The notes under the pieces are model-generated. The model ran no database searches. It was given only the letters and a program-made list of their open reading frames with translations, and was not told the origin of the DNA. Below are positions 1-10,959 of a stretch of 64,000 nt of DNA, piece after piece. Position 1 is the first letter of the stretch. Every line of letters starts with the position of its first letter. The position numbers and the translations under genes were made by a program. Source of the DNA: Parascedosporium putredinis (Eukaryota > Ascomycota > Sordariomycetes > Microascales > Microascaceae); assembly GCA_949357655.1 (NCBI GenBank), contig CASHTG010000017.1, positions 1,302,001 to 1,366,000 on the forward strand, written 5' to 3'.

Positions 1-1084
1 TTCACGGGTTGTCAAAACCGGTAGGTACCAATGTCTAGCACGCCGAGCACGCCGAGCACGCCTGGCACGTCTAGCCCAGCCTCCTGAAAAGTAAAAAGAA
101 AGAAAGGGGGAAGAAGAGAAAAGTCCCCAAATCGAAGAAAATCGCGCGACCGGATCGTCTTGCGCCTGGGCTATGGGATAGGCGGGGGTGGGTTCCATGT
201 TAGAATGGATGGCTCCAATTACTCAACGCGCTCTCGCGCGGAATAGATTACCGTCTTTGGAAGACTTTGTACGCGGGGTCAGTTTTTGATCGAAAATCAG
301 CCTGAGTCGACAATTGCGGAGGTATTTGCCCCAAGGCATTCTCGAAACCTTCGAAAGCTTGTCAATGTGCCCTCGTTAAACGTTGCTGAAAGGGAAGGGC
401 GGTATATTGCACTTGTCAATCTGGGGATATTGCACTTTGAGGTTGAATAAGATTGGAGAGTGATCTACGGCACCGAGCTCCTCCCAGCGACATCCTGCGC
501 TTACGGCTTGATTCCTTCACAGACGGGCTTCTTCCTTCGGTAGCTAGAGATGCCGGCACGCGAAGTGCCATCTTTCCGCTTCGGCACAGCAGGGATAGAC
601 AGCTTGTGCGCGGTATTTCACAGCCATTGATGAATCTTCCGCCCGTCTTGTGACCCCATCTCCAGCTGCCAGGTGTGCCCCTCGCGTGGGCCTGGAGAAA
701 GAGAAAGAGGATGAGCCCTCTAACAACAAGTATGCTTAGTCATGCGGAATTTCGGTTGAAGCCGAGTCCGTTAGCAATTTACTTGCATCGTGCATAATTA
801 ACACTAACACTCCATTATTTCCTCGTCCGACCCCAACAAGCCAACCCATCCAATTGCATTTCCAAGCACACCTGACGTCAGACCACTACCCGAGCAGCCG
901 GAAAGGAAAAAAAATCATCGTGAGGCTCCTGGACGCGTACAAGCAGTTCGTCGCCGTCTAATCTCTCCATCAACCAGCCAAACGGCCAACCTCTTCCGCC
1001 TCCCGTCTTTGCCATCCTCCCTGATCTCCTCGTGAGACGGGCGAAGAGAGAAAAAAAGAAGAAAAACCCAAAAGGGGCAAAAAA
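1..1084. other. Left-edge non-coding stretch upstream of BOL3
   Basis: No ORF here shows a recognisable family. The stretch opens with a short tandem repeat and ends in the purine- and A-rich leader just before the BOL3 ATG. It probably contains the BOL3 promoter and 5' UTR, but no specific element can be assigned. Confidence 0.5.
37..63. repeat. 9-bp tandem repeat, about 3 copies
   Basis: The unit AGCACGCCG is repeated three times head to tail, with one mismatch in the last copy. It is a small minisatellite with no evident function. Confidence 0.7.
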
Positions 1085-1488
1085 ATGTTTCTTCGAGCAG
1101 CCTTTCGCCGCCCCCTGCGGCCAGTCGTCCTACCGGTCCGTCCCTTCATTACAACCCTCAGCCGCGCATCCGCCCCTTCCTCCGCCGCCCAGTCTTCCTC
1201 GTCTCCGACGCCGTCGCCATCCTCCTCCCAGGGGCCCGCTCTTGAAAAGCCCGCCGATCTCGACGCCGAAGAGTCTGCCATTTGGGACAAGCTCGTCGAG
1301 AGCCTCGCCCCCACCGCGCTCAACGTCCGGGATGTCTCGGGCGGCTGCGGCTCCATGTACGCCATCGACGTCGTCTCCCCGCCTTCAAGGGCGTCGGCCT
1401 CCTGAAACAGCAGAGGATGGTCAATTCCGTCCTTGGCGAGAGGGTCAAGGCATGGCACGGGCTACAACTAAGGACCAAGGCGGCGTAA
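1085..1488 (+). CDS. BOL3: Mitochondrial BolA-like protein 3 (Aim1/Bol3), frame broken once
   Basis: BolA3 proteins act in the mitochondrial matrix in late Fe-S cluster transfer to selected [4Fe-4S] enzymes such as lipoate synthase. The first 35 or so residues are Arg/Ser/Pro-rich with almost no acid, as in a mitochondrial targeting signal. The BolA core follows with the family signature SGGCGSMYAID and, near the C-terminus, KQQRMVN and WHGLQLRTKAA. The core Cys and the Trp-His pair are present. The frame breaks at the CCCC run at 1377-1380, leaving a false stop at 1405; one extra C joins the two halves as a normal 134-residue protein (404 + 1 = 405 nt). No intron can explain a one-base shift. 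It lies tail to tail with ACC1. Assignment to Bol3 rather than Bol1 rests on the SGGCGSM signature. Confidence 0.9.
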
Positions 1489-2332
1489 TACGAAGTAGAA
1501 TCATACATCACGTTAAGCTAGGCGGGCGAGGGGGATGGGGATGGAGAAGCTCATGTCTCCGGTTGGAGAGGTTGGCAAAGAGAAGTTGCGAGCGTTTTGG
1601 CAATGGCAAAGTATATAATTGTACGACTATGAGGGAATACGCCTCCCCCCTTTTTTTTTCTTCTTCTTTGTTTTTCTTTTTTTCGTTGGGTCAAATTACA
1701 GAGTAACAAGGGTTCACAAACGACGGTTCTCGATACGATTCGGAATGGCATAGCATGGCCGGCGATGAAGGGATTGTTTTTCGGACTGCGCAGAATCGGA
1801 CGAGTCCAGGTGAAAGTCTTGGCTTGGATGGAGGCAACAGCAAAAGAGGTTAGGCATGATGCCAGCAGCACTGATATATGTACGAGAACAAAGGATTTAG
1901 CTGAGGATCGGGGAGGAAATTTGTCTTCGCGCCCATTGATAGAAACAAAGAATACCCACCCTCTCTCTTGCAGCAATTGTTGCGACTTGGCTCAAAAGAG
2001 ACACGCGAGAAATGTGAAATAAAACTTGTAAATTCTATAAAGGATACCATGGAGGAAATCTGCTTTTGAAACTACCCGACGTTACCAAGCTCCTCCCCAC
2101 CCAACCCGGGAGCAGCACACCCTTCGTAAAATGCATCCATTCCATTACGTTCCGATTCCTGCCCCATAACCAATAGAGATATATCATCACTCGCAAAATA
2201 GAGCATGTGTCTAATGCAGGTTTTCCTTTCCGCCCCCCTCTAAGCGTACCGCGTACCTAATCACCGTGGTGGCCACCCAGCCCCCCTCTCTCCAAGATGC
2301 CACCTTCACTTTCCATCCCATGGCCCCCTCGT
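1489..2332. other. Convergent 3' intergenic region between BOL3 and ACC1
   Basis: This should hold the 3' UTRs and polyadenylation regions of both convergent genes. It contains a T-rich tract around 1650-1682. No coding or RNA gene was recognised. Confidence 0.5.
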
Positions 2333-5300
2333 CTACTGCTTCAAGAACTGGAGGGCCTGCTCCCTCTCCTCCACAGGCATTGTCCTCAAGACTTCCCGGA
2401 GACCCCGGAGACCGGCACCCTTGTTGTCTCGGACCAAGGCCGCGAGCTGCGCCGAGAGATTCTCCGACTTGAGGTTGTCAACCTTGTCCGAAATGGCGCG
2501 CCTATTAGTCTCGTACCATTCGGCCACGCGGCGGTCGTTCTTGTCAAAGTCATCAATGCTAGACCACGAGGCGAGGAGGCGAAGGTTGCGCTCCTGATCT
2601 GGCGGTTCTTGGCATCGTGAGGGTCGGTCGAGTTGTGCAGGAGCATACCCGAAGCCATGCGGCGGAGAATGTACTCCTCGTTGAGTCTGCGGCGAAGACG
2701 CCAGTAGAAGTATCGGCGCGAGTCGCACCACTCGAGGGAATCGCGAATGACTCCCTTGGCCTTCATGCGGCCGGCGCGGTCATGAAGGTCGGCAAATTGC
2801 AGGGCAATCTGGTTGTAGATGGGCAGCAGCTGCTTCTCGCGGGTAACCATGTTGGCCTTGATGACGTCAACCTCTTCCTTGGACGCCTTGGGGTTATCCG
2901 CAAGCTGCTTCTTGAGCGCGGCGTAGGTGGGATCCAGGCGGGCCATCGTGTCCAGCTGCTTGGGAGTTCGGTACTTGATGCCAACGAGACCCTCGGGCTC
3001 CAAGACACCTCCGCGCGCCTCCTCGTCGGCGTACATCTCCATAAAGGTGGGGTTGATGGTGGGGTCGACGACGACCCAAGAGCCGCCACGGAGTTCGCCG
3101 TAGGGAGGAATGTAGACAAAGACGGGCTGCCTGTACTGGGAGAGGGCGTCGACGATGAAGGATCCATACTTGAGGACCTCGTTGTACATGTCTCGCTGAC
3201 CACCCGAGAAACCACGCCAGTTGGCAAGGATCATCAGAGGGAGCTGCTCGCCGTTGTTGAAGTCGTTGATCGCCTGGGCCGTCTTGAAAGCGGAGTTGGG
3301 GTACCACACACCACCGGCCTCATTTGTGACTTGTTCGATCGAGTCGGGGTTGGCAGCATCGGCAGGTGTGATATTCTCCACCGATCGCGTCTCCACTCCA
3401 ATTACACCAACGGGGATACCGCCGAGACGAGCACGACCGACCACAACAGTCTTGGCCCAGCCGCCCAGAGTCTCGACGAACGAGTCCTTGTCGAAGAGAC
3501 CTGGCTCGAACTCGCCCTTTTCGCTTTCGGGGTCCTCGTAACGACCGGCAATCATCCACCGCACATCATAGGGCTGCTTCTGAGGGGGCGTGTAAACGAC
3601 ATCACGATCCCATGTATCCGAGCTGGGGCTAATGGGGACGGGGGCATTCCTCTCCTTGGGGACAAAGGACATCCACTCGACAATTCGAGAGATACCGGCA
3701 AAGTCATCGGGCGCAGTCATGTGCGATACACCATTCCTGTACATGATTTGGGTACCGCCGAGCTGCAAGTTAGAAGTATACACCTCGCGGCCCAACAAAT
3801 TGTTCAGGGCAGGAGCACCGGTCAAGATGATGGGCTGGCCCTCAATCTGAACGGCACGCTGGCCAAGTCGGACAAGGTACGCGCCGATACCTGTTGCACC
3901 GAATTAGTTACATTCTGTTTGATAATGTCTGACGACGACGGGCTTAAAGGAGGGGGAGAGAAAAAAACATACCAACTGAACGGCAGGTGACGAGCGTGAC
4001 GGTGAAGATGTCATTGTACGCCCTGCTCGTGCCACCAGCAATGAGACCAGAGCCACGCAAACACTCAACGCCAAGGCCATCTTCAGAACCAATGACGGTG
4101 ACAATCTTGTGTCGCTTCTCGCCCGCTTCGACAACCTCTTCGGTGATGACCGAGCTCTCAAATCGCTTCTTTGTGGCTTCATCAAGATACAGATACTTGA
4201 ATCCGGTTTCGGGAGACTTGGGGTCCTTCCACGCGACCTTGAAGTGAGGCATGAGCTCCTCGGCAATACCGAGGCGAGCACCCGAGTTAGCCGACAAGTA
4301 GATACGGGGATGCCAAGCTTCCGCGCGAGCTCCGTGCACTGGTGGAAAAAGTTGTCTTCCTTGGGACCAAACGAGCCAATCTTGAACGTGATATCGTTGG
4401 CCACAACGATGAAGCGGCGGCCAGTGGGGTACTCGGGGGTACGGGCCCTGATGAGCCAACCGACCATGCCGCACGTGTTGGTACCGGGTTCACGGTTGAC
4501 TTCGTCGAGGTTGTCTTGGTCGTCAAGGACGAGTTCAGAGAAAACGATGCACTCGCCCTGGTTAGGTTGTTGGGAGGCGAGGCTGGGGTTCTTCTTGGTC
4601 GCCTTTACCCAGCTGTTTTGGATGGCTTGTCGGAACAGCTCAGGGAAATCGTACACGTACTGAGTACCCATGAGGTGGGCCTTGTATCGCTTAGGCTGAA
4701 GATGGTTCTTGGTGGCGTAGGCAGTGGAGACGGGCATAAGATGCATGGGTCCCTTCTCCTTGGTACCACCAATGCTATGGAATACCCAATCACCCTTCTC
4801 CGACTTCCTCTCCGCGTACATGTCGACATCGACAATGTAGCCAGACGTGTTGGTAATGAGCACACGGAGGGGCAAGGGGCTACCTTCAGAGTCGGTGCAG
4901 ACAATGCGGATCTCGACCTGCGCGACACGGAGGCGCCAAGCGCGGACGCCGAACCGATCTAGGAAGCCCTGCAAGCTGTGCTCGACGTCACGGGGGTGGA
5001 GCTGGAAGATGGGGGTGAAGTTCATAAAGATGTGGTTGAGATCAGAGTTGTTGTTGCCAATGATCTCTAGGGCATCGAAGATGTCGTTGATAACGCCATC
5101 TGCCTCGTTGATCAGATACTCAGCCGTGGGGATCTCATCCCGGAGACGGCCAGGCCTAATCACCGCGCGGGTAAAGTACCGCTTGTCAGTATCCACGCTC
5201 TTGCCGACACCTTCGTACACGTGGATGTTCTTGTTCTGCGTGAAGACCGGCTTGATGTGGAACTTGGCGAGACGTCCGAGTTCCAGCTGGAAAGCCAAGG

Positions 5301-8300
5301 CAGGCTCGCTGTGGCGAATGCTGTCGTCTTCGATATAGTCGGGGCCCCTGAAGGTGTAGTGGCCCGGGTACGAGCCATTGCTATGGCCGCAGATAAAGGT
5401 GACACGTCGTACGCGGCGGGCGAAGAGTTCTTCCTTGAGGTCCTCGATTATAGGGAGGATTCGCTTCAGGGTCTCCTCGTCATCTTCGCTTTCGGCATCG
5501 CGAATGGCAACATTAATGACCGCCGATAGCTCCTCATCCTCAGAAGGAGACGGCTTAGACGCGGCCGGTCGCCTCTTGCCGCTGAGATCAGCCATGAGGC
5601 CGGGCTGCTTGCGCTTCGTGAAGACAGGCAGAGCCTCAAGAGCCTTGGGCAGAAGCTCCTCCGCATCGTCAATGTAGGCGCAAGGGATGATGACACCCTT
5701 CCTGTTGAGCTCCTCGTCCCACTTGTTGGCGAGCTTGTATGACATGTCGCTGATAGAGTGAACGCGCTTAAACTCTCCACTCGGCGTCGCCGGGGACGAC
5801 GGAGCAGCAGACTGAAGAGGTAGGCCAAACTCGGTCTGGCCCATCTTTCGGAGCGAGAAGTCCCAAGACACAAAGAGGGGGCTGCCGGTGTCGTCATGGT
5901 GATACGAAATCTGGTTCAAAATGTATGCACGGTACGCCCGTCGGACGTATACCTCCAAAGCAGCAAGCGAGACCCAGGGATCGTCGTGGCCAAAAAGAGG
6001 GTAAGGACGTCGAATACGGTGTACTTGGAATCGACAACCTCCTTGATAACGTCGAGGCTAGGCTCTCTGTGGTCCCAACCAGTCTCGCCATAGCGCGACT
6101 CGACAACAGAGGAGCGAAGGATGTGCTCCATCTGAGCAGTCCTCTCCTCCAGGGAAGGCATGGAGCACTGAATCATAATCTCACGAGCCTTGAGCGAGAC
6201 TTTGGAAGTGGCGCGGGAAGATTGCAGCTCAGTCAACTGGCGGAGAATGTTATGGAAATGCTTGCCAACGTTGCCCACGTTGGGCTTGTTGGGGCGATAT
6301 TCCTCAAGGATAGCCAGGACCAGGGCGCTCTTGGGTCCCACGCGGCTGTGGGAAAGGACGATTTGGACAACCTTTGCAATATCTTCCTTGTTCTGGTCAC
6401 GCAACTTGAGAACGACGCTGTCTTCCTGCTGGCGCTGGCCGATGAAGTGTCTCTCGACGTCCCAGTAGGTATGAAGCAGCTTCTCGATAAGGTTGAGTTC
6501 GCGCGCCTTCTGTCCATCAGCGTAGAGCTCAAGAACGTCAACGAGTGGCTGCAGGTTCGACTTCAACAAGTCAACATCGCCCTCGGCCACGTTTTCGTCG
6601 GCGAACTTTTGGAAGGTCCTAGCCAGCGACTTGGAAGGGAATTCGGCGTGTCGCGACTTGGCCCGCTCCACGATTTGCGTGAACTGCGTCGCGAGCCTAC
6701 CAGGCATACGGGTATGGAGAGCGGCGAACTGGGCGTTCCACTCGCTGTAGGGGAGCTCGGGATCGCGCAAAACCTCGGTAAGCTGCTTCAGCGTTTGGGC
6801 CATGATGGCGGAGTTGTCATAACCGAGAAGAATGTTCTCGATCGTGCCGTAGAGCAAAGCAAATCGCTGCGAGGGCTTTTGACCAACATTGACAGGCTCG
6901 CCATAGTCGGGGAGCCGTTCGACGAAGGGCTGGGCCTGCTTCACCCGGCTAGGGTCGTCAAGGGCGAGGATACCGAGAATATCACCCGCCTCGAGGGTGG
7001 CGCCAGGTTGCTTGATGAGCTGAACGACACCGTCTTCCTGGGCAATAAGAGGCATGTACATCTTCATCACCTCCACCTCGGCGAACGCTTGGCCCGCCTT
7101 GATGTGCTCGCCGTTCGCGACGGTATACTTGACAAGCTTACCAGGGCTGGGGGTACGAAGCTGCGTAGGGTCGTTCTCCTGCTCGAGCAAGCAAGTCTTG
7201 CTATCCACGGAAATACGCGTGGCGCCAACTTCTTCCTTCCAGTAGACGTTGTGAGACCTTCCATCAAGAAGAATGAGCAGGCCACCATCGCTAAGAGCGC
7301 GGACACCGACCGCACACTTGGAGCCGTTGATGAAGAGATGATAGGTATCAACGCTGGCCCGAGTCACCGTGAACTTGTACCTCTCGCCCTCGTAGATGAA
7401 ATCAATGGCGAAAACGGTCTTCAGAATATCCTTGGAGGGTACCTGACCCTTCTCGAGGCCGCCCTTGTACTCGGCCATGCAGGCTTCGCTCGCGATGTGC
7501 GCCTTGGTGACGGCACCGCAAACAATCGCCAGCATGCGGTCGGGCCTCTCCGCCGTCAGCTTCTTAGAGATGAGCTCATCAAGCCAGCCAGTAGTGATGG
7601 TGTTCTCTTCGAAAGCCTCAGTCTCGAGAAGCTTGATTAGATATTCTACCGTCGTTCTGAAATCACCACGGATGCTCAACTCCTTCAGGGCAATAACCAT
7701 GTGCTTCCTCGAAGCCTGACGATTCTCGCCGTAGGCGAAAATGTGACCAAACTGAGAATCGGAGAAGCTGTGAATCTTGCTTTGAGGAGAGACGGAGAAG
7801 TAGCCCCAAACATTGGAGCTACTGCGGAAGTTGAGGTCATGCATGACACCGTTTGATGGCTTGAAACCTTCGCCGGGGTCTTCGGATGTGATACGGCACG
7901 CGGTGGTGTGGCCCTTGGGCCGTGGTCGACGCTGGGTCTTCTCACTGCCCGGGTTCTTGAAGTCGAAATCGATCTCGGTGGAGGTACGAGGGTCGACCCC
8001 GTAGAGGAGTCGGATATCCCGAATGCGATGGAGGGGAATACCCATGGCAATCTGGAGCTGGGCCGCGGGCAGGTTGACGCCGCTGACCATTTCCGTCGTT
8101 GGATGCTCGACTTGCAGACGGGGTTAAGCTCCAAGAAATAGAACTTGTCATCGGCGTGGGAGTAGAGGTATTCGACGGTACCGGCGGAAACGTAACCGAC
8201 CAGCTTTCCGAGACGTACGGCGGCTTGCTCCATGCCCTTGAACGTTTCGGGTTTGGCAATGGTGACGGGGGCCTCCTCAATAATCTTCTGGTGCCGACGC

Positions 8301-9391
8301 TGAACAGAGCAGTCACGGCCAAAAGAGAGATGTTATGGCCATACTGATCAGCGAGCAACTGAACCTCAAGGTGCCTAGCGTTGCCAGCAAGCTTCATGAT
8401 GAAGATGGGTGAGCCGGGAATTTCGCTCGCAGCCGCCTTATACAGGGCCTCAAAGCCGTCTTCCGACAAGGCCTTGCGGATACCTTTTCCACCACCACCC
8501 TCCGAGGCCTTAATCATGACGGGGAATCCAATCTCCTTCGCCTTCTGAAGACCTTCCTCCCAGGAGGTTACGCATCCGCGCATATAGACGTTATCAGGAA
8601 CGGTGACGATGCCGGCATGGTCGATGACTACCTCATTCACGCCCGTGCCGGACCAGGGGATACAGGGAACCTCTGCGTGCTGGGCAACGATAGTGGAGGA
8701 GATTTTGTCACCAAGGGATCGCATCGCGGAGCCCGGGGTCCGATGAAGACAATCTTCTTGGGGAAGCCGCGAGCGACTCGGGGAGCTTTGGGTTTTCGGA
8801 CGCATGACCCCTTGAAATTACAACGTTAATATCCGGCCATAGTCGCACAATTTTCCATGGGAAGGGAGGGGCCTTACCATCCAGCCCATACAGCGTGGAC
8901 ATCCATGCGCTCGGCAATATCGACAATGAGTTCGACATTGGCGTAGTTGTGGTTGTTGGTACCGCCAGGGACTTCTACGTAATGATCAGCCATGCGGATA
9001 TAATCGGCATTGGCTTGCAGATCCTCAGGCGTGGCCATGACGGTGAAATGGATCGCCCTCTCATCGCCGAAGGTCTCGTATGCCCATTTCCTGACAGAGC
9101 GGATCTCTTTGACGGCGGCAATACCGTTGTTGGCAATAAGCACCTGGTGCGTAACCCACTGTTAGCTCTGGTTCTGCAATCCACAAGAGAGGCGTAGACA
9201 TACGTTGGTGATGACTGTGTGACCGTCATGCTCGGTGACGAACTCCTTGACCTTGGATGCAGGAGCATTGTCGAGTCGGTTGCCACCGATGAAGTGGTCG
9301 GCGACATTGTGCTTTTCGGCGTAGCTTGGCTTGCCGTTACCATAGGGAGCTTGCGCGCTGCGCCCTTGGAGGGCACCGATATTTCGGTCAT
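2333..9391 (-). CDS. ACC1: Acetyl-CoA carboxylase, multidomain biotin enzyme, four exons
   Basis: This cytosolic enzyme carboxylates acetyl-CoA to malonyl-CoA, the committed step of fatty acid synthesis. Exons: 9391-9204, 9143-8878, 8810-3973 and 3890-2333; introns have GTATGT or GTAAGG donors and AG acceptors. The order is biotin carboxylase (ATP-grasp motif SEGGGGKGIRK), the biotinyl domain with EVMKM (Lys codon 7064-7062, about residue 735), the long central domain, then the carboxyltransferase domain ending VEEREQALQFLKQ. Eight apparent one-base losses interrupt it at about 9345, 8760, 8735, 8321, 8120, 5992, 4306 and 2593, all at runs of one base. Restoring one base at each gives 6858 nt, exactly 2286 codons, the usual size of about 2285 residues. 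The start MTEISVPSKGAARKL is typical of fungal Acc1. Breaks are most likely sequencing errors, since the gene is essential in fungi. Confidence 0.96.
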
Positions 9392-9599
9392 TGTGGAATA
9401 AGTGAGTTTAAATTGGAGGTGAAATGATGGAGTCGAGAGTCATCGGTTGCGGGAGCTCACGAGGAGCCGGACGAGTGTCAGTCTTACGGCCAGCTTCGCC
9501 AAGGGCGGGAGGTCAAGCGGCGTGCAGCGCGTCTCGGGGCGTAGAGAGGGGTATCGAGATTGGGTATCAAGGAAGAAAGATACGCAGTTCCAACAGCAA

Positions 9600-9809
9600 C
9601 TAAATCCATTGTTCCACCCATCTCTGTGGTTAGCAATACTCGTTGCAGCAGATGTTCGGGCTTAGCGCGTGGAACCCCGCAGAGACACAACGCAAGGGCG
9701 CCAGGTTTGGGGTGCCGATCCGATGCGAACACAGCTTCCCGCTCCTCTCCAAGATCCAAAGGGGAACGACAGGATAAACAGCGAAGTGAAAGGGGCGCGC
9801 GCCACTTAC
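9600..9809 (-). other. Candidate intron in the ACC1 5' UTR
   Basis: On the minus strand a strong GTAAGT donor begins at 9809. A GCTAAC branch-like site sits around 9629-9634 and a TTTAG acceptor ends at 9600, about 210 bases upstream of the ACC1 start. The set has the right order and spacing for a fungal intron. It is inferred from sequence alone, so transcription across it is not shown. Confidence 0.4.
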
Positions 9810-10915
9810 CCAGTCAAAGAGTCGTCGTGGGAACAGACTGATCACGTCTGTCCTCTTAGGTAATGAATAGGAGTCGTCAAGTAGTAGAAGATGGTCCCCT
9901 CCGTTTGGTTCGGTCCTTGTAAGAGGAACTACAGATTTCAAAATACAAGGTAAGAAGGGTTCGACGAGGTAGTCTAATAGGGAGAAGAGAAATAAGAAGA
10001 TGCAAAGAACCGAGGAGGAAAGGAGTTGGAGAGTGGTCAAGAGCAAAAAAGTTATGTCGGGCCCAGTACAGGCTGGGGGACTGGATGGGTATTATGGGGA
10101 TAATAGAAGATGGGAGAAGCGCTTGCGGAATTCGTCAAGGTAGAGAGCAGGGGTAGGATCACCCAGCAACGAGCAATAGGTACAAGAGCTCCCCCTCCAG
10201 GTGTCTTTGAGGTTCGCGCGGTGGTTGTGCGGGACAGCGGTAGACTCTAATTTTTTTTGTTGAAGGGGCCAATTTTTTCCCTTGGGAGTTTGTAGGGAGT
10301 GAGGGGTGCAGCTAGCCAATCATTCCCGTCCGGGCTGTTGGGGAAGCTCGAGCCAGAGGAGCCGAAAGGTGGGCAAAGGTGGGGGTGTGGACATAAGGAA
10401 GCCAAAGCCCAGTGGGAGGCCATGGGACGGTTTGAGTGTCGCGTAATGGAGAGGTAGTGTCGAGAGAGGTGCCCTTGCGACATGGACAGCCAGCCCAGCT
10501 TCGGCTGTCACTGTCTAGTGCGCCTTGCGCTGGGTCCAGCTGAGGCCCATCCAAACAATCAAGATACCAACAAAAAAGATGACCCTCCAGTACAAGCAAA
10601 GCAATGGGCCCCATGGCTCCATCCAGGATGGCCGCCTTCCCTTTGTTGTACACACGACGACAAGTCGAGGAAATACAAGTAGCGTAGAGACTGTGGAAGT
10701 CGGCCAGAGGGCAAGACGCGAACAAGACAAGTCCTCGCTCGAAGGGTTAACCATTGTCCGAGGCACGACCAGGCTTTTCAGACACCCCGGACCAAGGGTC
10801 GTGACTTCCTTCCGGCCCGACATGGGGAAGAGGAGGGCGGCACGACTTTCTCAAGGTTGATGACACCGACCCTGCAAGTCGAAACAGAAAGGACGCCCAG
10901 GGAAAGTAAGATGGG

Positions 10916-10959
10916 CAGGCACACCCAAGGACACCCAGGCACACCCAGGCACACCCAGG
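10916..10959. repeat. 10-bp minisatellite (CAGGCACACC), about 4 copies
   Basis: The unit CAGGCACACC is tandemly repeated about four times, the second copy being imperfect. It is G/C-strand asymmetric and lies in the ACC1 upstream gap. Confidence 0.8.

Noticed and set aside
1377..1380. Programmed frameshift or tiny intron in BOL3
   Set aside because: The only GT...AG there would be about 17 bases, too short. The same type of break occurs in ten other genes, which points to sequence error.
2617..3990. Plus-strand frame of 457 codons opposite the ACC1 carboxyltransferase region
   Set aside because: It is the antisense shadow of a clearly conserved exon.
5925..7640. Plus-strand frame of 571 codons opposite ACC1
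   Set aside because: It lies wholly antisense to the conserved ACC1 exon and shows no domain. C-rich third codon positions in ACC1 remove stops on the other strand.
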